NCBI RefSeq assembly: GCF_014696435.1
Contig: NZ_JACJQG010000036.1
Location: 1-64,000 of the forward strand
Origin: Calothrix anomala FACHB-343
GTDB lineage: Bacteria > Cyanobacteriota > Cyanobacteriia > Cyanobacteriales > Nostocaceae
Direction of reading: 5' to 3'
DNA: 64,000 bases
Shown here one piece after another: positions 37,971 to 43,189 of the stretch (positions are counted from its first letter, which is position 1; every line of letters begins with the position of its first letter). Position numbers and translations under genes: made by a program. The notes under the pieces are model-generated. The model was not told the origin of the DNA, searched no databases, and was given only the letters and a program-made list of their open reading frames with translations.

Positions 37971-38044
37971 AGCTGGTGACAGGAATTGAACCTGCAACCT
38001 ACTGATTACAAATCAGTTGCTCTGCCAGATTGAGCTACACCAGC
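37971..38044 (-). tRNA. trnT-TGT: tRNA-Thr(TGT)
   Basis: Anticodon loop TTTGTAA on ACTGA/TCAGT; acceptor GCTGGTG/CACCAGC. Confidence 0.93.
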
Positions 38045-38069
38045 ATTTCTGGATCTGAAAGTAGAAATT

Positions 38070-38093
38070 GTAGTCGCCCAAAAGAGCGACTAC
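38070..38093 (-). other. Intergenic hairpin inside the tRNA array
   Basis: GTAGTCGC and GCGACTAC (8 bp, exact) flank an 8-nt loop in the longest ordinary spacer of the array (66 nt). It may guide processing; a similar 8-bp hairpin (TTCTGCTT/AAGCAGAA) lies at 38603-38622. Confidence 0.5.
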
Positions 38094-38110
38094 CCGCTCC
38101 ATCTCAGCCA

Positions 38111-38184
38111 TACCCCTGACTGGATTTGAACCAGCATCTTCCAAATTTTAAGTTTGGCACCTCTTCCAATTGGGTTACAGGGGC
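38111..38184 (-). tRNA. trnL-TAA: tRNA-Leu(TAA), short variable arm
   Basis: Anticodon loop CTTAAAA on CCAAA/TTTGG; acceptor GCCCCTG/CAGGGGT. The variable region is only 5 nt (AAGAT), unlike normal class II leucine tRNAs, and there is no group I intron. Confidence 0.85.
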
Positions 38185-38190
38185 ATAATT

Positions 38191-38265
38191 TGGTGGGTCG
38201 CCCAGGGGTTGAACCTGGATAAGTCTACTTAAAAGGTAGCTGCATATCCGCTCTGCCAACGACCC
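38191..38265 (-). tRNA. trnK-TTT: tRNA-Lys(TTT)
   Basis: Anticodon loop CTTTTAA; acceptor GGGTCGT/GCGACCC; CCA encoded. Confidence 0.92.
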
Positions 38266-38269
38266 AATT

Positions 38270-38350
38270 TGGTACTCCCGACAGGATTTGAACCTGTAAC
38301 AAGAAACTCAGCGCTCAACTGAGTGCGTCTACCTATTCCGCCACGGGAGC
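38270..38350 (-). tRNA. trnL-GAG: tRNA-Leu(GAG), short variable arm
   Basis: Anticodon loop TTGAGCG on CTCAG/CTGAG; acceptor GCTCCCG/CGGGAGT; CCA encoded. Variable region about 9 nt without a stem. Confidence 0.88.
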
Positions 38351-38355
38351 ATCAG

Positions 38356-38429
38356 TACCCCTGACAGGAGTCGAACCTGCAAAACACTCGGTCTAAACGA
38401 GCGACGGTTTCCAATTACGTCACAGGGGC
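38356..38429 (-). tRNA. trnL-TAG: tRNA-Leu(TAG), short variable arm
   Basis: Anticodon loop TTTAGAC on GCTCG/CGAGT; acceptor GCCCCTG/CAGGGGT, identical to that of Leu(TAA). Variable region 5 nt. Confidence 0.85.
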
Positions 38430-38432
38430 AAA

Positions 38433-38509
38433 TGGTCGGGATGGTAGGATTTGAACCTACGACTCCTTGTCCCCAAAACAAGGCTTCTAGACCACTGAAT
38501 TACATCCCG
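38433..38509 (-). tRNA. trnP-TGG: tRNA-Pro(TGG)
   Basis: Anticodon loop TTTGGGG on CTTGT/ACAAG; acceptor CGGGATG/CATCCCG; CCA encoded. Confidence 0.93.
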
Positions 38510-38514
38510 ATATC

Positions 38515-38595
38515 TGGTACTCCTGACGGGAGTTGAACCCGTACAAAATAGACTGTTTTTGAGACAGCCGCCTCTTCCAATTGGGCTACAGGAGC
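38515..38595 (-). tRNA. trnL-CAA: tRNA-Leu(CAA), short variable arm
   Basis: Anticodon loop CTCAAAA on GCTGT/ACAGT; acceptor GCTCCTG/CAGGAGT; CCA encoded. Variable region about 9 nt without a stem. Confidence 0.87.
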
Positions 38596-38622
38596 ATAAT
38601 TTTTCTGCTTTGATAAGCAGAA

Positions 38623-38697
38623 CTGGGAAGGCAGGAATCGAACCCGCGAGATCCTGAGCCAAAATCAGGTGGCTTTGCCAACGTCGCCTACTTCCCA
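38623..38697 (-). tRNA. trnQ-TTG: tRNA-Gln(TTG)
   Basis: Anticodon loop TTTTGGC on CCTGA/TCAGG; acceptor TGGGAAG/CTTCCCA; discriminator G. Confidence 0.92.
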
Positions 38698-38705
38698 ATA
38701 ATTGG

Positions 38706-38805
38706 TTGCCGAGGTTGGGGTCGTAGACACGAAGTGGCTTCCCGAAGGGTACCAACTTCTCTGTGATTCAGAGTCACAGCGACTTTCCAAGTCGTCCACT
38801 CGGCA
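38706..38805 (-). tRNA. trnQ-CTG: tRNA-Gln(CTG) with T-loop insertion
   Basis: Anticodon loop CTCTGAA on TGTGA/TCACA; acceptor TGCCGAG/CTCGGCA; discriminator A, unusual for Gln. The 100-nt gene carries a 28-nt insert (38724-38751) in the T loop at the same point as Arg(TCT) and Val(GAC). Its body resembles Glu(CTC) of the same array. Confidence 0.8.
38724..38751 (-). repeat. Small dispersed repeat inside the tRNA-Gln T loop
   Basis: 28 nt, TAGAC..GGGTA. Relative to the copy in tRNA-Arg it has a paired change in the second hairpin (CGC/GCG to CAC/GTG), so pairing is kept. Confidence 0.83.
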
Positions 38806-38810
38806 ATGAA

Positions 38811-38885
<75 letters not shown>

Positions 38886-38894
38886 ATGTGCCAG

Positions 38895-38968
38895 TCCCCC
38901 AGATCCGGATTGAACGGATGACCTCCTGTTCTTCAAACAGGCGCTACTACCAACTGAGCTACCAGGGG
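38895..38968 (-). tRNA. trnF-GAA: tRNA-Phe(GAA)
   Basis: Anticodon loop TTGAAGA on CCTGT/ACAGG; acceptor CCCCTGG/CTGGGGG with G-T pairs. Confidence 0.92.
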
Positions 38969-38974
38969 ATAAGG

Positions 38975-39048
38975 CGAGAACGGAGGGACTTGAACCCCCA
39001 ACCTTCAGGTTCGTAATCTGAGATGCAATCCAGTTACACCACGTTCTC
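38975..39048 (-). tRNA. trnR-ACG: tRNA-Arg(ACG)
   Basis: Anticodon loop TTACGAA; acceptor GAGAACG/CGTTCTC; discriminator G. The innermost anticodon-stem pair is A-C. Confidence 0.9.
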
Positions 39049-39054
39049 ATCAGG

Positions 39055-39139
39055 CGGAGAGAGAGGGAGTTGAACCCACAGTGGACTTACATCCACGACT
39101 GTTTAGCAAACAGCTTGCCCTGCCGATAGCAATCTCTCC
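39055..39139 (-). tRNA. trnS-GCT: tRNA-Ser(GCT)
   Basis: Anticodon loop TTGCTAA; long class II variable arm; acceptor GGAGAGA/TCTCTCC. One T-stem mismatch (T-T). Confidence 0.9.
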
Positions 39140-39143
39140 ATAA

Positions 39144-39228
39144 TGGGTCGGGTAGGATTTGAACCTACGAGGCTCATAGGCATCCGTTTTACAGACGGCT
39201 TCCTTCAACCGGACTTGGATACCGACCC
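39144..39228 (-). tRNA. trnY-GTA: tRNA-Tyr(GTA)
   Basis: Anticodon loop CTGTAAA; long variable arm; acceptor GGGTCGG/CCGACCC. Confidence 0.93.
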
Positions 39229-39235
39229 ATCAATT

Positions 39236-39312
39236 TGGTAGTGCAGACGGGACTCGAACCCGCTAATTACACGCTTGAAAGACGTGCCGCTCGGCCACTT
39301 CGCTTCTGCACC
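39236..39312 (-). tRNA. trnE-TTC: tRNA-Glu(TTC)
   Basis: Anticodon loop CTTTCAA on CACGT/GCGTG; acceptor GGTGCAG/CTGCACT; CCA encoded. The D stem pairs poorly (about 2 bp), so function is less certain. Confidence 0.8.
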
Positions 39313-39370
39313 AAGAGTGAAATTTCTACCACATGCAAGTTTGAGAAGCTGTTTTTTCAGCCCCCTGGTT

Positions 39371-39437
39371 TGGTGGAGGCTGTAGGATTTGAACCTACTC
39401 TGATTGAGATAATCAGATGACCAGTTTGTAAGCTTCT
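39371..39437 (-). pseudogene. Degenerate tRNA (intact 3' half, ruined 5' half)
   Basis: A normal T arm (GTAGG/CCTAC), acceptor 3' strand AGCCTCC, discriminator A and CCA are present. The 5' acceptor strand (AGAAGCT) has mismatches and no D arm can be formed. The anticodon loop reads TATCTCA with A at position 33. Imperfect inverted repeats TTCTACCAC/GTGGTAGAA (about 39325 and 39450) flank it. Confidence 0.6.
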
Positions 39438-39459
39438 GATGTTGGGGCACGTGGTAGAA

Positions 39460-39530
39460 CGCACAGACAAGGATTTGAACCCTGACCAAAGGTTTTGGAG
39501 ACCCTGGTGCTGCCGTTACACCATCTGTGC
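39460..39530 (-). tRNA. trnW-CCA: tRNA-Trp(CCA)
   Basis: Anticodon loop CTCCAAA on AGGGT/ACCTT; acceptor GCACAGA/TCTGTGC; discriminator G. Confidence 0.92.
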
Positions 39531-39532
39531 AT

Positions 39533-39607
39533 TGGTCGCAGTGGTGGGAATTGAACCCACATATCCTCGATTATGAGCCGAGTACCTTGCCGTTAGGTTA
39601 CACTGCA
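39533..39607 (-). tRNA. trnM-CAT: tRNA-Met(CAT) (elongator, or Ile reading ATA)
   Basis: Anticodon loop CTCATAA on CTCGG/TCGAG; acceptor TGCAGTG/CACTGCG; CCA encoded. It lacks initiator features. CAT could also be an Ile tRNA after lysidine modification; sequence alone does not decide. Confidence 0.88.
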
Positions 39608-39612
39608 ACGTT

Positions 39613-39686
39613 TGGAGTCCAGGGCGAGAATTGAACTCGCACAGTCGGTTTTGCAGACCAATACCCTACCATTAGGCGACCTGGAC
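39613..39686 (-). tRNA. trnC-GCA: tRNA-Cys(GCA)
   Basis: Anticodon loop CTGCAAA; acceptor GTCCAGG/CCTGGAC; discriminator T as expected; CCA encoded. Confidence 0.93.
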
Positions 39687-39693
39687 ATTTTTG

Positions 39694-39767
39694 AAGCCTC
39701 GACGGGAGTTGCACCCGCTTCTCTCTGACTGAGAATCAGAGCGACTTTTCTATTCGTCCACAAGGCT
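39694..39767 (-). tRNA. trnE-CTC: tRNA-Glu(CTC), aberrant T and D loops
   Basis: Anticodon loop TTCTCAG on TCTGA/TCAGA; acceptor AGCCTTG/CGAGGCT. The T loop is TGCAACT (G at position 55 instead of T) and the D loop lacks GG, so the elbow contact is lost. It is paralogous to Gln(CTG). Confidence 0.75.
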
Positions 39768-39773
39768 ACAAGG

Positions 39774-39848
39774 CGGGGATGACGAGACTTGAACTCGCGA
39801 CTTCCTATTCGACAGATAGGCACTCTTAACCGACTGAGTTACACCCCC
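39774..39848 (-). tRNA. trnD-GTC: tRNA-Asp(GTC)
   Basis: Anticodon loop CTGTCGA on CCTAT/ATAGG; acceptor GGGGGTG/CATCCCC; discriminator G. It is the first tRNA of the array. Confidence 0.93.
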
Positions 39849-39934
39849 ACGTTGGGTGGCAATTATTTAGTTTTCATGGTTCAGAGGTGTGAGCGCTGTG
39901 CCTTTTGCTGAGGCTCTTTTGCTTCACTACATAT

Positions 39935-39963
39935 ATACTACATATATACTACAAAGCTGTCAA
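39935..39963 (-). promoter_or_regulatory. Promoter of the tRNA array
   Basis: On the minus strand TTGACA (39963-39958) is followed after 17 nt by TAGTAT (39940-39935). This lies about 85 nt before tRNA-Asp and is the only strong promoter seen for the array. A duplicated CTACATATATA motif overlaps the spacer and -10 and could bind a regulator. Confidence 0.7.
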
Positions 39964-40052
39964 GGGTATACTACAAATTTTTTTTGAGAAATGAGAGGGC
40001 GGTGTTATTTAATGGCTGTATTGCCCTCTCTGACTGGGTTTAGGGGAGTGAA

Positions 40053-40589
40053 TTACTCATTCTCAGTTAGGCGTTGTGCGTTCCAGAACTGTTCGGCAAA
40101 TGCAACGGCTGGGTGAATTGGCGCTTTGGGTTTGGTTTTGAGTACCATTCCTGCTTCATGGGGAAGGCGATCGCTTTTTGTCGAGTTACAACGTTCACAA
40201 GCTGTGACAACGTTGTCCCAGGTATGCTGTCCACCTTTGGAACGAGGTATTACATGGTCGAGGGTGAGACGCTTAGTACTACCGCAATATTGACAGCTAT
40301 GGCTATCACGCTTGAGGACTTCACGGCGATTGACAGGTGGTACTTTCCAATGACGTTCGGGGTTACCGACAGTCAAACGAATGTGTTCGGGAACTTGTAG
40401 TACGATGCTAGGCGATCGCACTTCCCAAAGCGTTGAACTGCCAAACTCTAAGGATTCAGCCTGTCCGCTAACTAGCAAGACAATAGCGCGTTTGATATTA
40501 ATCCTGGCCAATGGTAGGTAGTTCTTAGAGAACACCACTACCGAGTTTTGTAATACGTTTGCTTTCTGAGTCTGTGGTTGAGGTTCCAT
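40053..40589 (-). CDS. HNH endonuclease
   Basis: From the ATG at 40589 the product has 178 residues; a GTG at 40601 is an alternative, but GGAG 11 nt before the ATG favours the shorter form. The zinc/HNH core is complete: CQYCG..LTLDHVIPRSKGGQHTWDNVV..CERCN. The N-terminal 80 residues form the small domain usual in this cyanobacterial family. It lies upstream of the tRNA array on the same strand, an association known from Nostocales arrays. Whether it acts on DNA of the array is unknown. Confidence 0.9.
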   Translation of the reverse strand: MEPQPQTQKANVLQNSVVVFSKNYLPLARINIKRAIVLLVSGQAESLEFGSSTLWEVRSPSIVLQVPEHIRLTVGNPERHWKVPPVNRREVLKRDSHSCQYCGSTKRLTLDHVIPRSKGGQHTWDNVVTACERCNSTKSDRLPHEAGMVLKTKPKAPIHPAVAFAEQFWNAQRLTENE

Positions 40590-40605
40590 AGGTGAATTCA
40601 CTCCG

Positions 40606-40647
40606 AAAAAAATAACCCCCGTTTCTTGGCATCAGAAGCGGGGGTTA
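40606..40647 (-). terminator. Strong intrinsic terminator upstream of the HNH gene
   Basis: A 13-bp stem (40613-40625 with 40635-40647, one G-T pair) is followed on the minus strand by seven T. It overlaps the stop codon of the 80-codon ORF upstream and lies only about 17 nt before the HNH start, so it may act as an attenuator for HNH or simply end the upstream transcript. Confidence 0.8.
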
Positions 40648-40887
40648 AGTAGTTAACACTTTTTTCCTTATCTGCGGTACAAGAATGCACTTGCACCTCC
40701 CGCTATCTATCAGCCGGTCTGGATTTAGCCAGGCGACTAGCACTTCAATAATCCCGTCCATTGCAGATTTACTGCTGGAACATTGATATGTACCCTCAAA
40801 ACCAAATAGGGCGTTGTTTTTGCCCAAACCCTTGCGGGGTCGGTCATGTCTTGCTCTATCTATATTTGAGGCAAAGTTGTGGATCAT
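40645..40887 (-). CDS. Possible small protein or small RNA gene (80 codons)
   Basis: The ORF codes for an 80-residue basic peptide with an RPRKGLGKNNALFGFEG stretch and no recognised domain. The strong terminator at its stop codon suggests a real minus-strand transcript; whether the peptide or the RNA is the product cannot be decided. The gap beyond it (40888-41244) holds no gene. Confidence 0.4.
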   Translation of the reverse strand: MIHNFASNIDRARHDRPRKGLGKNNALFGFEGTYQCSSSKSAMDGIIEVLVAWLNPDRLIDSGRCKCILVPQIRKKVLTT

Positions 40888-41244
40888 CGAATTTCTGTAG
40901 TATTTGTAATGAAGGAATAACTTATTTTCATATTACATTTGTAGTATGAAATTGTCTACCGTACAATTTTGAAGAATGAGTGTGGCGCTTGCACATCGAA
41001 GCCAGCATCTTTAAGTTAATGCGATCGGTCAGTTCTCTAGAGCGATTGAGCATAACTATATGAAGAAGGGTAAAGGGAAAGGAAGAAATATTTACCCGAT
41101 AATATATAGATTAACGCAAAGCATGATTGCTGTAATCTTGCTCTAAACTCCGAAAAACCCCATACTCAAGATGTATATCTAGCTAAAATTCAAACATCCG
41201 CCATTTTAGCCTTGCTTTTGGGCTACTGTGGTTGAAACTTCATA

Positions 41245-42846
41245 ATGAGTAACCAAAATTACATTCGGAAAATTTTACTGTTATCTGCAAATCCTAGAGG
41301 AAGCAGTCCGTTGCGTTTGGGTGAAGAGATGCGCGAAATTAAGGAGGGGTTGAAAAGGTCAAAAAATCGTGAGCAATATTCTATTGATACAGTAGAAACT
41401 GTCCGCTACAGGGATATACACAGAGCTATTTTGGAATACGAACCGCAAATTATTCACTTTTCGGGACATGGGGTGGGTGAAGAAGGCTTAGTATTTGAAG
41501 ATGAATCCGGTCAAATTAAGTTAGTTGATGCGGAAGCTTTAGCTGGGCTATTTCAATTATTTGCTAATCAAGTAGAATGTGTAATTCTCAATGCTTGTTA
41601 CTCTAAATACCAAGCTCAGGAGATAGCAAAACATATTAATTATGTTGTGGGGATGAGTCAAGCAATTGGCGATCGCGCAGCTATTGAATTTGCAGTAGGT
41701 TTTTATGATGCACTTGGTGCAGATAAAGATTATGAGTTTGCTTATAAATTAGGTTGTAGTTCGATGCTTGTAGCTGGGATAGCAGAAAATCTGACACCTA
41801 AATTAATCATGAAATCAGATATATTATTATCCAATTCTTCAGCAGAGGCGACGACAATATATGTAGAAAGACCGCCAATTGAGGCGAAATGTTATGCAGC
41901 AATTTTACAAGCTGGGGCGCTAATTCGCATTAGGTCGCCGCAGAGAATGGGTAAAACGTTACTTTTGGAGAAAGTGCTAAATTCTGCCAGAGAGCAGGGT
42001 TATCAAACAGCAAAATTAGATTTAAAACTTGCTGATAGTGATATTTTGGCTGACACCAAAACATTTTTACAATGGTTATGTGTTAATGTTTCCGATAGCC
42101 TAGATATAGAACCACAATTAGATAAATACTGGCAAGATGTTTTTGGGGTAAATAAAAATTGTACTCGATATTTTCAAAAATATTTATTAGGAGTTAATGA
42201 TAGTCCTCTAGTTTTAGCTATAGATAACTTTGAGCGACTGTTTCCATATCCAGAGATTTTTCCCCAATTCTGCTTATTATTGCGGGGATGGTATGAAGCA
42301 GCAAAACAAGGAGATAAAATTGGTAATCTCTGGAAGAAACTACGATTAGTGGTAGTTCATTCCACAGAATCATATCCTACTTTAGATACTAATCATTCAC
42401 CATTTAATGTAGGAATTGCCATTGAGTTACCGGAATTTAACCTGCAACAAGTAGAATCTCTTACCCAGCAGTATGAATTAGCAGATAAATTGGGACAACA
42501 AGATTTGAGTAAATTGATGGAGTTAATAGGAGGACATCCCGATTTAATACAGCAAGCAGTTAGTTATCTGAAAAATCCCCAAGCTAGTATGGAAGAACTT
42601 TTGCAACTTGCGCCAACAGAACAGGGAATTTTTAGCGATCATTTGCGACAGCAATTGTGGCATTTACAACATAATTCTCAGCTTGAGTTAGGGTATAAAA
42701 AGGTGGTAATGGCGAATGCGCCTGTACGCTTAGATACTGAGGTTGCATTCAAGTTACATAGTTTAGGATTGGTTAAACTTTCAGGTAATGATTGCGTTCC
42801 CAGTTGTGAATTATATCGTCAGTATTTCTCCGTGCGCTTGGGGTAA
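41245..42846 (+). CDS. CHAT-domain protease fused to an AAA-like ATPase
   Basis: The product has 533 residues. Residues 8-190 form a CHAT (caspase-like) domain: the catalytic His in HFSGHG (H75) and Cys in VILNACYS (C118) are both present. A STAND/AAA-like ATPase follows, with a P-loop in RMGKTLL (K237) and a Walker B-like LVLAIDNFERLF. The C-terminal 100 residues resemble a winged-helix end. There is no signal peptide. The next gene has a related ATPase and lies 336 bp downstream, so the two may work together. Target and trigger are unknown. Confidence 0.85.
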   Translation: MSNQNYIRKILLLSANPRGSSPLRLGEEMREIKEGLKRSKNREQYSIDTVETVRYRDIHRAILEYEPQIIHFSGHGVGEEGLVFEDESGQIKLVDAEALAGLFQLFANQVECVILNACYSKYQAQEIAKHINYVVGMSQAIGDRAAIEFAVGFYDALGADKDYEFAYKLGCSSMLVAGIAENLTPKLIMKSDILLSNSSAEATTIYVERPPIEAKCYAAILQAGALIRIRSPQRMGKTLLLEKVLNSAREQGYQTAKLDLKLADSDILADTKTFLQWLCVNVSDSLDIEPQLDKYWQDVFGVNKNCTRYFQKYLLGVNDSPLVLAIDNFERLFPYPEIFPQFCLLLRGWYEAAKQGDKIGNLWKKLRLVVVHSTESYPTLDTNHSPFNVGIAIELPEFNLQQVESLTQQYELADKLGQQDLSKLMELIGGHPDLIQQAVSYLKNPQASMEELLQLAPTEQGIFSDHLRQQLWHLQHNSQLELGYKKVVMANAPVRLDTEVAFKLHSLGLVKLSGNDCVPSCELYRQYFSVRLG

Positions 42847-43010
42847 TAGGGTGAGTTATAGTAATAAATATTTTCTGTGAAGCTGCACATTAACGCCCTC
42901 AGGCTGGAAGCCTGGGGCTAAACAAACAAAGCCTGCCTGCGCAGGCTAAATTATATGTATCTTCTGATTGAATTGGTCTTAGGACTAAAATCCATAACGC
43001 ACCCTACTAA
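42847..43010. repeat. Dispersed palindromes between the CHAT and GUN4 genes
   Basis: CCTCAGGCTGGAAGCCTGGGG (about 42898) and GCCTGCCTGCGCAGGC (about 42932) are small palindromic repeats, the second related to that at 1-45. No gene is seen. Confidence 0.5.
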
Positions 43011-43132
43011 GGGACTTACAAAAAATAAATTACCCATATTCCGTAGTGCGAGCATCTTGCTCGCGGTTGTTCAAAAGCGAGCAAGATGCTCGCACTACAA
43101 ATTGATTGGGTATTTAAAAAATTGGATGTCCC
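43011..43132. mobile_element. MITE-like element, copy B (122 bp)
   Basis: Reverse-orientation copy of element A: begins GGGACTTACA, ends GGATGTCCC, and is flanked by direct TAA triplets. The central stem GTAGTGCGAGC..GCTCGCACTAC is kept. It separates the CHAT and GUN4 genes. Confidence 0.87.
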
Positions 43133-43136
43133 TAAG

Positions 43137-43189
43137 ACAAATGACAAATGACAAATGACAAATGACAAATGACAAATGACAAATGACAA
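43137..43189 (+). repeat. AAATGAC heptamer array that contains the start codon of the GUN4 gene
   Basis: Seven ATGs occur every 7 nt from 43141 to 43183; the last is the start codon of the downstream gene. Each earlier ATG opens MTNDK and stops at a TGA, in most cases as an ATGA overlap with a later ATG of the array. Confidence 0.9.

Noticed and set aside
43011-43132. Short spaced repeats of MITE copies and heptamers as a CRISPR array
   Set aside because: There are no 28-37 nt direct repeats with unique spacers; the heptamers are contiguous tandem units and the MITE copies are far apart.
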